In this document: one piece after another, positions 8,420-20,532 of the stretch | Position numbering within the stretch: the first letter of the stretch is position 1 | Layout of the letters: each line of letters opens with the position of its first letter | Assembly: GCA_950295325.1 (NCBI GenBank) | Contig: OX485807.1 | Coordinates: 26,011,666 to 26,075,665 of the forward strand | From: Polytrichum commune | Lineage: Eukaryota > Streptophyta > Polytrichopsida > Polytrichales > Polytrichaceae | DNA length: 64,000 bases | Direction of reading: 5' to 3' | Program-made: the position numbers and the translations under genes | Notes under the pieces: generated by a model | What the model was told of the DNA's origin: nothing | Seen by the model: the letters and a program-made list of their open reading frames with translations, nothing else | Databases searched by the model: none

Positions 8420-11100
8420 AACTCCACCCAAGGTTTTTCACATGAGGATAGTCATTTGTCATGAAAATCTTGTACATAGGGGGTTCTAGGGGTCCCACTT
8501 GCACGTGACTGCCACTTGCTAAGAGGAGTGCCCTACCCAAGTGCATGAATAGACATTTCCAAGTTCCTTCTCATTTTGAAGTTAACATCATCAAAGGCTC
8601 ATGCATCTTTGGTATTCATAAGTGAACTTGACACCTTTTACATCTAACTTGGACTATAAGGCATTGCCATGATGAGAGGGGTCTATTCCCATATGAGAGT
8701 CCCTCTCACATTGAACCTAAAACCTAAAATACTATGTAGTCTCGTAGTCAACTTTTTAAAAGTTAATTTGACACCATAACTAGCTCAAAGACCATGATTT
8801 AGTCTAGAAAATGTTGTTTGAGATGAATCAACCACAAATCTAAAGGAGGTAAAGTTTTTATGTTGGCTAGATGAGAGATATGCTTAAGTTAAAAAAGTAG
8901 ACTATGATGAAAATTTATGAAGCAAGATAAAAATAATAATGACATGTTAAATGTACATTTCATTATTGTATGGTAGATGTTAGTACAACAACCACTTTAT
9001 GTGTCGAGCATATATCTTATTACAATAAACTAAAGGGTCTCATTTTCTTTTTAACAATTTACATGGGATTTCGAACCACCAAAGTACATATTATTTAACT
9101 TTCGTGTGCAAAAATTAGAAGGTCTTAGAGTTTTATTGGTGGATGACATGAAAACTAACATAGGAGCTTGATGTGAAGGCGATGGACGTTTTCATTATCG
9201 ATATGTACTTATTATGCAAAATTTCAAGCTTGATTTTAGCACCATCTACCTCAATTGTCGTTCTAAAAATAGTCATATCACATCCTCCATTTCTTCTAGA
9301 TTTTCTAAAAAAGTCACTTGTGCTACCCATATTGGTCATGCCCCACCTTTTGCATGGGATAAAGTGTTTTTTGAATAACTTGTTAGGATCTTGCCCAACA
9401 CCTCATCATTGTGAGAATGGGGGTTCCAAGTGACATGCCACTCTTTCTTCCAATATGGTATATATAATTAAGGATTGAGGATCATGTCAAAGTCAAATTC
9501 ATTAATCCATGGCTTTATCTATACTAGAGCCTCCACTCACTTACTTAATATGTCATGGTGTGCTACATTGTGGAATTGCCACACAATCGATTGCTTGCAT
9601 CGGGTGAAGTTGGCACATGGTTCTATTCAGCTATTTGTGCTACTTTTGCGCTTGCAATGTAATTGAAAGTGAAGCTTACTTTGGGTCGGAATGCCCTTTA
9701 TACAACCCCGTTAGGGAGATATTTACACTTGATTACTCTAAGAATTTAACCTATTTATCTCAACATTTATGTATTTCAAGACCCATAAACCCTTTGACTT
9801 AGTGAGCTTTAACCCTAAAGGGCTACAAGAACATTTTTTTTTGTTGGATAGCCACCTGCTCGAAACTTTGAGGTATTGAGTATGATGATACCAATGATGT
9901 CCCAATTTCTTTTTTTTGAAATGTAGAAAAAACACCCCAACCACGATTGCCCAAGGTGGACCCAAAATAATTGAAACTTCACCTTCCAAAAATGAGAACA
10001 ATTGCAAGACTCAAGGCTCGGCTAAAAGGGGAGGGGGGGGGGGTAAAAGTCAATTTCATTTCAATCTTAATTTCATGGAAAAGGTGTGTCTAAGCTTAGC
10101 ATATGTGGAGGGAACAAACAAAATGGGAAGTAGTGGAAGGGATTGCAAAAGGTTAAAGTTGAGCACAAGCACGAGAGGCAAAACAAAAAGAGCATCGGGC
10201 ACCCAATGCATGTGTGAGTGAGCAACACCTAGAATCTTCACCCTAAAGGGCATGGAGACATGGTCTTTATTGAGAATCATCCCCATAAGTTTGCGAGTAT
10301 TATAAGGCGATACCATTTAGTTATCTATAAGGAGGCTTTCACATATTTTTGGTACGAACGAACTATGGATATTGAAAGTATTCCTCTTTTCAATACTATT
10401 CGGGTCTATAAACCATACAAAAACCTTCATGCCTAGGTAAAACCTCCTAATCTCAATTTATGGTTGACAATGGCATCGATCTAGATAATAACTCGGATAC
10501 ACAAAGCTTCTCCCACCTTAACATACGAACACCAATATTTGACCAACATTACAATCATGATACTCACTAGTATAGGCTCTTTGATACCCGTTGTTGATGT
10601 CCATGACTATTGACACCGTGCATTCACCTATATGTACCATACCAACACCGGTGTAAACTCACCCTAACTAATTAACTTGGTTATTAACTTATAAGTTACC
10701 GTAAATTATCCGCTTAGTTTTCCGTTCCCAAGATGTCCTCCACATAATTTGATGATTCAAATTTGACGGGTGCTCTTCAAACCCTAGACTTCCAACCGCA
10801 TGCCGAATCTACCTTGGGAACTTCATCAAAGTGCGGGACTTAACCTCACGTGGGGGGTGGGTGTAAGCTTAAGCAAGCTAAGGCTAATAAGAACCCCACC
10901 TCCCATCAATCAAACTCTTTCTGAACTTACTTCACACACATGAAGCCAAGCCTCGGATCCGACTGTCAAGGAGATTTATAACTTATGCCGCACTCTGAAA
11001 ATCCACCAAATGGCAACTATATAATTAAGTGTATATACTACTTTCAGTAACCTTAACGTTACTTCAAAGACGAGACTGAATGCCCATGACCGTTGCATTC
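8420..11100. other. No gene recognised; contains an 11-base poly-G run
   Basis: AT-rich intergenic DNA. The only local feature is the poly-G at 10033-10043. Open frames at 9916-10316 on both strands overlap one another and show no family signature. Confidence 0.35.
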
Positions 11101-11103
11101 TAA

Positions 11104-11607
11104 GGGCCACGTCACACATGAGCCAAGAGCCGTGACCGTGAAATTGTGAGAGCCCAAAAGAAAGTCACCAAAGGCCATCCCAACACACCTCCAAAATCAT
11201 GTAGTGTGGTCACGTACCCTCGAGTGTAATGTGAAGTCCTATGTGGCCGGACCCTCAACCAAATACTATTACAATGCATTTTTATTCATGCGAGTCCTCG
11301 TACATGATAAAAATAGAATAAATTAAATCAACGGTTGTGAGAGTTCAGAGTGCCATGGTCTCCTGGTTTTGTGTTATGTCTACCTCCAAGAGGTGGTTTT
11401 TGAAAATAATCTAAGTGTTCATAAAACATGATCCATTTGATGTCAAGTAGGAATGCATGTAGACTTTACATCCATCTTGCGTTCACTTACTCCTTTGGTC
11501 CCTCAAGCGTAGTGTGAAGCGAACTTGGACCGACTTTGCCTTTTCTACCAAGAGAGTGCTTGAAGTGTAATGGTCACGGGCCTTCAGTCTCATGTGTGAA
11601 TCAACCC
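11104..11607. mobile_element. Harbinger-like MITE, copy 1
   Basis: It starts GGGCCACGTCACACATGAGCC and ends TCATGTGTGAATCAACCC, with the trinucleotide TAA duplicated at both sides (11101-11103 and 11608-11610). The interior is shared with 22375-22835 and 51701-52182, including AAATTGTG, CCAACACACCTCCAAAA and CATGTAGTGTGGTCACG. A TNA target duplication with GGG... ends is typical of PIF/Harbinger-derived MITEs. No coding capacity. Confidence 0.75.
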
Positions 11608-11610
11608 TAA

Positions 11611-11900
11611 GAGCTCTCATTGGTCGAAAAAGCGGAGACCGTCCAAGTTCACTTCACTACATAAGGTGGAGGCCTACGGACCCAAACATATCATCATAGA
11701 TGAAAAGTCTACATGGGTTTCTAAACAGTAGACTATGAATAATGTTTCATGGTCTGGTGTAATTTATGTCAGCCCGCCTCCAAGAGGGAGGCTTGACGCA
11801 AATTTTGGTAGAACGTGGCCTTTGGATGAGACTCAAGGGCCCTCTCAATCACATGGTGACAACTCTTGGGTCATGTGTGAAGTGGCCGGGCTTAACTCTT
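11611..11900. repeat. Degenerate relative of the Harbinger-like MITE
   Basis: Adjacent to copy 1. It ends in GGGTCATGTGTGAAGTGGCCGGGC (about 11869-11892), which is the right-end sequence of the family. It also holds the internal AAGTTCACTTCACTAC and GGCCCTCTCAATCACATGGTGAC blocks. It is probably a second, overlapping or nested member whose left end I cannot place. Confidence 0.45.
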
Positions 11901-12204
11901 CATTGGGTTCTAAGGGGCGGATGGATGGGTCTTCAAGGGTTATTTTCTTCCGACTAGCCTACTTCTCTTAGGCTAGGGATTGGTGTGTCTACATAAACTC
12001 TTATCCATTAGCAATGTGAAACCACAACGAACTATTTTACAAAAAATATATATATATATTTTAAGATCATTGACTTCGGAAATGGCATTGGAGTTCCAAA
12101 ATCAGTCTAGTGGAGTCCATTTGGAATAAATCAGGCCTCAACCTTGTAGCGGTTGGTTTAAAATGGAGCCCCTTCATCCACAATGGATGACTTTACATAG
12201 ACTC

Positions 12205-12482
12205 CATGAACCCAAGCCCTTCTCCTAGAATATGAAACAAACGATGAGTATGAGATGGTTAGCAAATTTGAGTGGAGGTTGTAGAAACTTATTATAAACA
12301 TTATTATTTTGTAGCTCATTTGAATATCTTATTCATGTTCATAAAATGGTCATATTGCTCCCTTCCAACTATGTTGACTATTGAGTCTAGAATGATTAAC
12401 ATATTCTAAGCACATAGTCCAATCTCTTTAAACACATAATGTCTTTTTGATGTCCATTCTTGGATGCCACACACCATCCAAA
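12205..12482 (+). repeat. Dispersed repeat A, full-length copy
   Basis: A block of roughly 280 bp runs from GTATGAGATGGTTAGCAAAT through AGCTCATTTGAATATCTTAT and TCTAGAATGATTAACAT to CATAGTCCAATCTCTTTAAA and GCCACACACC. The same order recurs at 49350-49640 (same strand) and 57165-57425 (opposite strand), with shorter copies elsewhere. No coding capacity; the family type is unknown. Confidence 0.6.
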
Positions 12483-12505
12483 TATAAGATGTCCGGTGGA
12501 CATAT

Positions 12506-12850
12506 AGTAGAGGCGCCCATAATCAATCACTTAAGAGGTTATGAGCAAGATCTAGAGACATATAAGGCGGTGCAAATTATTATGTTATTTACTTACTTAA
12601 AATAGAACTAGTGTGAATTTTTGAAGCTAAAAGTTGGCCCAAACATATTACCAATGTCTAGATTCTACTATAACTGCTCAATCGGGATGAATTCATCCTT
12701 ACTTTAGCACTCAAAACTAGGGACATGTGTCATGGGATTATTGATTCCAACTTCATTGAAATTTAGTCTTAGCCTTATCAAAATTCTAGTACCATATAGA
12801 TTCGTGATGGGGCCTTGATCCGGAATAGGTGGTTTGACTCTAAATAACAA
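12506..12850 (+). repeat. Dispersed repeat B, copy 1
   Basis: Matches 37645-38035 over its whole length: TATAGTAGAGGCGCCCATAA at the left, AAAAGTTGGCCC, ACTTTAGCACTCAAAACTAG, and ATAGGTGGTTYGACTCTA at the right. By eye the identity is roughly 75-80 %. It directly follows a copy of repeat A, so the two may belong to one larger element. Confidence 0.65.
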
Positions 12851-13004
12851 CATCAAGCATGTCTACTTTACAATAAGCGGGTTCCACACTTACATTTTTA
12901 GCTCTACTCCCACTTCTTGTTGGATATGGAATACAAACTAAGTGCAACATAATCTAACAAATCCAAATCCTGTTTGTAGCCATTTCCCTTTAAATTGTCG
13001 AAGC

Positions 13005-13190
13005 TCAATTGAATATCTTATAATTTTTCAAATTGGAGAAGTCAACAGATCATAGAGGTTTCCTCAGTTACATTGAAACTATTAAGTTTAACAAATGAGC
13101 ACGTGGCCAATCTCTTTCAAACACGTATTTTTCTGGTGTTTGTTCTTAGACCCACACATAACCACACCTAACCACTCTAAATATATGCAT
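13005..13190 (+). repeat. Dispersed repeat A, partial copy
   Basis: Carries GAAGCTCAATTGAATATCTTA, CCAATCTCTTTCAAACACGT, GGTGTTTGTTCTTAGACCCA and the ACACATAACCACACC end typical of repeat A. Confidence 0.5.
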
Positions 13191-14589
13191 ACGTTTAAAC
13201 ACAAGTAACTGAATTGGGTCCAATTACCTTCACGTGAAGTTTTTCTTCTTCTTATAGAGGCTCTAAAGTTCAAACAATCTGGTTGACATAGAATGAATGG
13301 TGTAGATATGTCTTGTTCTTAAATAACGTCAAAACCTTGTTTGAATGCTTTAAGCCTTAAATGAACTTTGGGGTGTGAGCCTAAAAGTGGGTGGTGGTGG
13401 ATCTCACCATGTAGAGTAATAGAAGTAGAACTTCAGGGTGGGAGCCATGAAGATGGGGTGGACCACTGGCATTTGGCTAAGTTGGATTTCGATCATGATA
13501 TGTCAACATTGGTCAAATATTAATATTGTGTTACACAAGAAACATGTTATTCTAAGCTGCAAAATTGGGGTGGTGGTCGGTCGGGAATGGGTCAGATACC
13601 TTACTTTAGGCAGATTATTAGCATGTTTTGGGGGGTGACAACGCCATCGAGTGGACTACTATATGAAGAAATTTTTAAAGTTCTCATTGATAAACTTTAA
13701 AATACAACTCATGAAACATATCTAATAAGAACTTTTCACCTCATTCATTATCAACATATGACTCTTAGATAATCATCCATGTCGGTGGGAGAAAGGTGCG
13801 ATGCAAATCTACCACAATGACATATTTGGAAAATTTCAATGATGTTGGACGATTTCTGAGTGACACGGGTCAATTGCCCCGGTGCCGTATGCTTGTGGTG
13901 GTTCCACTTTCATGGACATGTTTTTGTGACATTTGCAAAGCCAAACCTAAGAACTTCCAAGATTAAATGAACACCTCCAAACTTGGCTTTAAAGAATCCA
14001 AGCAATAACGGTTATTACAATAATCACATGGTTTAAACACTTTTTAGCATGTAAATCTCAAAGAGCACTTGTAGATGACTTTAGCCCAAATTGCATCCAA
14101 GTTTCATGACCAAATTCAAAAATCATAAAACGGAAAGGTCACTTACAAGCTTATAAGGCATCATTTACTCGGCTTTGTGTCCGTGAAAAGTGTCTTGCAT
14201 CACTTTAAAAAAAATTAGAAGTTTGCAAAGAAAATTTGCGGGTGCTAGACAAGTTACTAAACCTCCGTTACCTTGGTAAGAATTAAGGGGTAAGTCAACT
14301 CAAAGAGCAAGAAATCTACACCAACATGTGGAACAAGGTTGCCTTCACAAACTAGTTGTCTCTTTACATATGCAAAGTATTTTGAGTCAAAATCAGATCA
14401 GATAACTTTGTAACTTTGTTAATTTATCTGCACAACAACCACAATAAAGATGCAAGTATTGTATGTTGTTACCATGGTAAACAAAAACTCAAAGTAGTGT
14501 GGAAATGTCAAGAAGTTAGTGTGGGCAACCTAATTGCACAATATCAATCCAAAGTATGCTTTATACACATACCAAGAGCCATGACCATG
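13191..14589. other. No gene recognised
   Basis: AT-rich sequence without TIRs or motif-bearing frames that I could detect. The 66-codon frame at 13438-13638 has no recognisable features. Confidence 0.35.
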
Positions 14590-15030
14590 AAAAACTAAGG
14601 GCCCCTGAAATTTATCCCAAGGTGAAATAGAAATACAATTTTGCAATTGATGGGCCTTGAAGCTCAGTGTGGAGCGAACGTGAACCATGTTGATGGACCA
14701 CAACATATGTTTGGGATCAAGTTCCCACCTTGATACTGTAAGGTTTCTAGGAGCCAATAGCAATTAAATTGATTGCCTCGTCCCCTGTATATTGTGTGTT
14801 AGACCCACCTCTTTTTGACGAACCTAACGCAATATCCAATAGACCATGAAACATTATACACTTTGCTACCATGTAGGACGCCACGTAGATTTTTCGTCCA
14901 TTTGAATTCCTTTGGTCCTATCATACCTTCAAGGTCTAGTGTGTAGAAAACTAGGACCATCTCTGACTTCTCGACCAATCACATGATTTATATATATCAC
15001 GGTTAAAGGGCCCTCAAGCTCTAATAACTC
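14590..15030. repeat. Degenerate Harbinger-family relic
   Basis: Flanked by TAAGGGCCCC (about 14597) and AAAGGGCCCTCAAG (about 15004). It holds internal pieces found in the better copies, such as AGTGTGGAGCGAAC, ACCATGTAGGACGCCACGTAGA and TCCATTTGAATTCCTTTGGTCC. The ends are too decayed to define a target duplication. Confidence 0.4.
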
Positions 15031-15904
15031 CGGTAAGAGTAAACTTGGGTCAAAAAGCTTGTTGTTGTTTTAGAAGCTTCTCGAACTCAATCACGAATGC
15101 CCCTTCAATGAAGACTACGGAACAATAAATTCCAAGTACGAACTCAAGTGGCCATGTGTATCTTCTTTTTCTATTGGATTCGACATAGAGTCACGTTTTC
15201 ATCAAGCCTATGCGAGTTGCGACACTTGTTCAATTTCCCGTACGTGGAGTTGTCATTAAAATAACGAAACTAGCTTGTTCACTTTATACTATTCACACTC
15301 TTTATGTCCAAAGGTACGTGGCCACACAAAATGTGAATCTCGCATTGTGCTTCCAAAAGCGAAGTTAACCCAATCAGGCTAGGGCCATAGATCGGTTGAT
15401 GCCTTTATTACCACTTCTCGATCTAATTTTGGTTTAATACTCACCTTTCCATGCACTTGATTATTGATTGGATTGACAAAGCGTTATTACCGTTGATGTT
15501 TGAAAGTAGGTAAACAACCTCGTGCCACGAGCCTTCACTAAAAAAGTTGGTTTCGTAGCTAGGGTTCGGTTATCAATAAGTTACCATGTTCAATATATCC
15601 TTAATTAAGGCCTATCATTAAGTTACCATGTTCAATACTCGTATATACTTAGGGTTCGATTTGAAATTTGAAGTTTTGAGAACCGTTGTGCATGAGCATC
15701 AATTATGATGGGCTTTGCGAGACAAGAGCTATTTGAAGGGAATATTGGGGACCAAAATAAATGCTTGATGGCACGGTTTAATGGCCGAGGGTACGTTTGA
15801 GTGCGGTGTCTAATGCAAACTCATCCATTACGAAGCTGAAAAATTAACGAATTATTGAGTTTTTTTTAGAAAAATCGGTTTCGGAGATTAGTTTAGTGTG
15901 GTCT

Positions 15905-16125
15905 ACTTGAAGTGGATTGCAATGTCCAGGGAGGTTTTTGAGCATTAATTGGTTTTGATATTATCAACCAGTTACAAGCTGACATCTTTCAATTTTTCTT
16001 TATCAAATAGAGGAGTATTTTTAAAATTCCTCTAAATCAATCAGTAATTTTTTTGAAGCCTTGAATTTGAGCTAGTTGTTTCTCAAGCTCAATTGCTTCA
16101 TTAATAAATAGACAAATAAGTAACC
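15905..16125 (+). repeat. Dispersed repeat C, copy 1
   Basis: A degenerate copy of a block of about 220 bp: AACCRGTTACA, GACATCTTTCAATTTTTCTTT, AATTCCTCTAAA, TTGAAGTCTTGAACTTCAACYGGTT, then TTTCTCAAACTCAACYGNTTCAT. It faces a second copy at 16430-16640 in the opposite orientation. Confidence 0.5.
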
Positions 16126-16254
16126 AATGTCGGGCAATCCGACGCGAATTTGAGCCCGTTGGCCCAACCATGTTCAAGAATCCTCTTGGTGTAGGGTGGG
16201 TTTTACTGCCTACCTTACGGTCGGTGGGCTCTTGACTTGCTACTTATCTAGCTA

Positions 16255-16372
16255 GTTTTTTCCCATCAAGTAGAGAGAATATTTCACAGTGGGAAAGGAA
16301 CCATCAACAACTCCATTCGGAAATGGGTCCCTCTACACTATCACCCGGTAGGTTAGGGTTGTCTCGGACCTC
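16255..16372 (-). mobile_element. SINE-like element, copy 1
   Basis: The minus strand carries a good RNA polymerase III A-box match (TAGTGTAGAGG) and, about 30 nt later, a weaker B-box (GGTTCCTTTCC). The downstream sequence (TGTGAAATATTCTCTCTACTTG) matches 60697-60812. A tRNA-derived SINE is the simplest reading. No A-rich tail or target duplication was identified. Confidence 0.45.
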
Positions 16373-16429
16373 AACCGGTTCATTTGTAACTAGTTGTCGG
16401 TTCTCCTATTCATTGGTGGATTGGTCTTA

Positions 16430-16640
16430 ATGAACAAGGAGAGCCAACTGCTAGTGATAGATGAACCGGTTGAAGTTCAAGACTTCATGAAAAATACCGA
16501 TCATTATAGAGGAATCTATTAAATATACCCCAATTCAATAAAGAAAATTTGAAAGATGTCAACATGTAACCGGTTGGACTTGGAAACACTAGGATCTTGA
16601 CCAATATTGCCAAACATACTCCCTTAGCAATCATCAATCT
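16430..16640 (-). repeat. Dispersed repeat C, inverted copy
   Basis: Contains GATGAACCGGTTGAAGTTCA, GGAATCTATTAAATATACCCC, AAAGATGTCAACATGTAACCGG and TTGGACTTGGAAACACTAGGA. It is nearly colinear with 19485-19700 on the same strand. Confidence 0.6.
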
Positions 16641-16644
16641 TCAA

Positions 16645-17790
16645 ATTTATAGGGGGTTTGTTTTTACCATAACCCCATCATCCATTGTGATTGAGTTTAC
16701 ATAGTCCAATTCTTTTCTTGAATGCATGCATGCCTCTCATTTCCCCATCTCTTCTACCCTCCACACTTCTACCTTCCACTACAAGGTGGACCACAATTGC
16801 TCAAAGCATCCTAATTTAGCATAATTTCAAGTCATGAAACAATGGTTTATTGAGAAAAAAAATATGTTAATGTCGTTTTCAATGTGTAGTATGAAACACA
16901 AATGGCGTGGGCCACAAAAAACCATAACCATTAGTGATCAATGTCATGTTCATATTGTGGCCAAGCCGAGTAGACCTTTGGTAAGACAACTTGTGTCTTT
17001 GATTAGTCAACCTTTGGTTCATCTCAACCATGTGGTGTGTGGGAGAAGCATTTAGCTAGCACCTCTCACTACTTTATATTGTTAGCTAATTCTCCTAATT
17101 AGGTGGTGTGGCCAGTTTGACCATGGTTTAGTTTACTAAGATTCTGGTTGGTTTCATATTCAATAACTCATACATGTGGGCCCTAATAGTATCTTACATA
17201 AGTCGGCCCTATGACTTGGCTTGTAACGTGATCCACATGTATTGGTCTCTCGACACAACCTCTCCTTCAAGTTCTTATTGAAAATAAGGGGGAATTTATG
17301 CACTAGATGTTGGCGTTGTCTTGCAGTGAGCCATGGCCAAGGGAACCATATAACGTGTATTGAAGTAAATCTAGACATATTTTTTAAAAATACACTTTTT
17401 GGTTGCTCCAATTCTATAGGCGAATGCATCGATGCACTTCTTATAGACCTAAAATTTATGGGAGATATGTGAAATATTATTGATGAATTGAATGATGTGC
17501 TATTAAAATATGCTGGAAATTTTCATTTTTTAATGTTGAATGTGTATAATCAAATGGTGAATAATGAAAATATAACTAAACAAATCGCTATAATATTATT
17601 GTAATGAACTATGCATATTATGTCTAGAGGATCCTACCATACAAACCTATCGTAGGATCCTACAATAAAATTCAACATGTTATAGTTTTGGACTTGGACT
17701 TAGTCCAATTTTACCTTAATGTCAATTGTGTGGACAAGCTAAGTAATGTTAATGCAAGTGGGTGTAATTTGGTGAGTTATCTAATATGAA
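16645..17790. other. No gene recognised
   Basis: AT-rich DNA with overlapping chance frames on both strands (for example 17160-17472). No family motif is visible. Confidence 0.35.
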
Positions 17791-17794
17791 CACC

Positions 17795-17965
17795 TAACTT
17801 TGTGTGGTGTGTGATTATGTGTAGATATAAGAATGAATGCCAAAAAGAGATTGGACTACGTGCTCGAGAAAGTTGTCAACTACTCTACCTAGTCTCAATT
17901 CTCAACATCTTTGGAGGAAAGGTACGTAACCTAATTATGACAACATGGACATCACCTTTAAAAAA
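17795..17965 (-). repeat. Dispersed repeat A, inverted copy
   Basis: GTGTGGTGTGTGATTATGTG, AAGAATGAATGCCAAAAAGAG and ATTGGACTACGTGCTCGAGA mirror the repeat A consensus on the other strand. Confidence 0.5.
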
Positions 17966-18369
17966 ACATATCAATTTGAGTCATGCTCCAAATTTCTTTG
18001 TGATCGAACCTTGCTTCTCCATCCACATTCGCACATCATCAAATCTAAAGTTCCCAAATTAGAGTTATATTTCATAACAAACAAAACTATCAAGTTGTGT
18101 AAGATCCGTCTACCTTCACATGTGTCAAATGACCCATAAGTTGCATGAGTGTTATTTGGCTTGTTTCTCACATTCTCCAACTCCTACCGACACATTCAGG
18201 CAATGAAACTTGTGTTACGTTAGCAAATTTATGATGAACTAACAAAAGTTATACTTCCCTTGAATTAGTTACATTTTCCAAAGTGCATGTGTGCTAATTT
18301 TCAAATAAATATCTTACCCCCAACCCCCCCACCCACCCCCATTTGTGTTGAATGTTAAAATCTATAATG

Positions 18370-18465
18370 GTTGATATCCAATCTCTTTGAAACGCATGTT
18401 TTCTTGGGGTTCCATTACGAGATCTAAACCCTAACCACATACCACTCAATTAAGTCTCCGATTAA
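18370..18465 (+). repeat. Dispersed repeat A, 3' fragment
   Basis: ATCCAATCTCTTTGAAACGC, TTCTTGGGGTTCCATTACGAG and CTAACCACATACCACTCAA match the 3' part of repeat A. Confidence 0.45.
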
Positions 18466-18824
18466 GACAAATAACCGAACGCCACCCGCATTACATTACT
18501 ACTTTCTTGTTGTGAAATGTGATCAACCTATGAACTCTCGCCATGCCACACACCACGATTTCCAATTTGTGGTGGCAAATACCGATAGGAGGAAGCGACT
18601 TAGGGTACCAAAAAGCAACGATTTAGCATAAAAGTGGAACAATTCGAGGGATTCAAGGAGCCACTTGTCATTACTATCGAGGAAGGAGGAGACACAGTCC
18701 ATATAACTAGGGTCATTTTGGGTGGCAAAATTTGACCTCTAAGAATAGTAACTTAGAGCTTGGGTGAAAGCATGAGGGACCACGTAGTTTGCCACCTGGC
18801 GGTCACCTTGAACATTGGATCGGT

Positions 18825-19047
18825 CACTACACTAAATATTGTATTTAGTATCACTTACTATTTATATTTACGCAATGCTATAAGTATTTGTTTTATATCT
18901 CCGTTTTTTACCAACAGAGGTGATATCGGTTGTTTGGACATTATAGAACATTCACGTCTTTATTTGGTAAAAAATTACATCAATCATAAAAAGATATAGA
19001 ATTGTGTAACTCGCACTAGTCAGTGGCATTAAATACGATATTTAGTA
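18825..19047. mobile_element. CACTACACT-ended MITE, 5' end clear
   Basis: Begins CACTACACTAAATATTGTA. The right side carries the inverted AAATACGATATTTAGTA but lacks the last bases of the TIR. The interior TTGTTTGGACATTATAGAACATT is also found, inverted, in the intact copy at 61085-61325. No coding capacity. Confidence 0.55.
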
Positions 19048-19166
19048 TGCCTTTTGTTATGTGAAAAAGGTTGATTGTATTATATACAAGTAGGTGGGTA
19101 TAGTGTGTTGTCACTTGTGGACAATGAAATGAGATTGGTTTTGAAGTCCAAGAAGCTAAAAGGCTA

Positions 19167-19406
19167 ATGGAACTAAAAGCACATCATGATGGTTTCAAAT
19201 TGGCATATATACTCCCTAGTCTAGCGGAATGCAATCACCTCTATGAGATAGAGGTTGGGTCACTTGATGATCCAATTGAAAGAAAAGCTCGGGGTTCCCT
19301 AATTTACTACCGTTTTCAAATAATGATGGAAACTTCTTTCCAATGGGATGATATAGGGGACATTCCGTTCAACACGAAGTGTGCCTCGTTGTCAACTCCA
19401 TTATAA
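19167..19406 (+). other. Short open frame of unknown nature, probably repeat-derived
   Basis: ATG-initiated frame of 79 codons. Its middle (CACCTCTATGAGATAGAGGTT then GATCCAATTG) recurs inverted at about 31690-31790, so it is part of a dispersed sequence and is probably not a host gene. I do not recognise the protein. Confidence 0.25.
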
Positions 19407-19484
19407 TGACAAAATCTATTATCTCTAGAGATAGGGATAGTCGACCATTGACCAATTTCAATATCAAGTGCAGTGAGCAATGCA

Positions 19485-19700
19485 ATGAACAAGGAGAACC
19501 CACCACTAGTTACAAATGAACCGGTCGAAGTTCAAAACTTCTAGAATATTACCAATCCATTTAGAGAATTTTCTCGGAATATTCGTCAATAATAAAGGAA
19601 AACCAAAAAGATGTCAACATGTAACCGGTTGGACTTGGAAACACTAGGATTTTGACCGATTATGGCAAAAAAATCTTCCTACACACTGCTTCAATGTCCT
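19485..19700 (-). repeat. Dispersed repeat C, inverted copy
   Basis: ATGAACCGGTCGAAGTTCAA, GATGTCAACATGTAACCGGT and TGGACTTGGAAACACTAGGA, colinear with 16430-16640. Confidence 0.6.
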
Positions 19701-19794
19701 GGTAGGTTTTGATGGATAATTTTCCATAACCAATCGAGAATTTATTTTTTGTCTTTTGGCACAAATTGAAAATTCAATTGCAAGAACTGAACAA

Positions 19795-20015
19795 AAATAC
19801 AGCCACATAACCAATCAAGAACTCGATGTTTCCCACTTGACCAACCGGTTACATGTTGTGATCTTTTGATTTTTCTTTATTAACTTGAGGCATATTCCAC
19901 AAATTCCTCTAAAAAGATGGGTGCTTTTCCCGAAGTCTTAAACCTCCACCAGTTATTTCTCAAACTCAACTAGTTCATATGCAACTAACTTAACAGTCGA
20001 TTCTCCCCACCAATG
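19795..20015 (+). repeat. Dispersed repeat C, direct copy
   Basis: ACCAACCGGTTACATGTTGTG, TTTTTCTTTATTAACTTGAGG, AATTCCTCTAAAA and TTTCTCAAACTCAACTAGTTC follow the consensus order. It lies back to back with the inverted copy just upstream. Confidence 0.6.
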
Positions 20016-20103
20016 TTCAATATTGAAATCTTCAACACTTGTCAAATGCCATTATGGTCGTCCAAGAAGTTTTTTTGTTTTTGTTTTTAATTTTTAATTT
20101 TGG

Positions 20104-20532
20104 TTGCACTTCACAAAAATGTGCTCTGCAAAGTTTTCACTAGTCACAATGCATGCCTCTCCAAAAATTGCATGTCATAAAATACAATGGTTGCAATTTG
20201 CAAATAGAAACATAGTTGGACTCCAATCTTGGCACTCTGGCAGACACTTCCAAATTCCAATAACTCCTCCAATTTCACCTCTACAACTTCGACTCGGCAT
20301 TGATTGCAACTTCGGCTTGGCAAGCACAACTACATGTGAACGTGGATTTTCCAAACATAATTGGGTGAAGAGTGATCGTAGAAGTCAATTGAAACTTGAA
20401 ACATTAGATGCATTGATGTGAGTGTCACTGCGCGGTCTTCCGACAGCAAATACATATTGGGCTATAATTTTTGACACTTGGAAATCGACCAAAAACCGGA
20501 GGTCTTTGTGTTTGGAGTTGGACGATGATTAA
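20104..20532 (+). pseudogene. hAT transposase C-terminal (dimerisation) domain relic
   Basis: The translation near 20305-20420 reads ASTTTCERGFSKHNWVKSD then a basic LKLETLDALM, the hallmark of the hAT-family dimerisation domain near the C-terminus of these transposases. An in-frame TGA at 20419-20421 stands where an arginine codon (CGA) would fit. Reading through it, the frame continues FDTWKSTKNRR and an acidic LELDDD end, with a natural stop at 20530-20532. The catalytic part of the protein is absent. The upstream 20104-20300 is open but I cannot align it by memory. This is an inactive fragment of an old autonomous hAT transposon. Confidence 0.75.
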
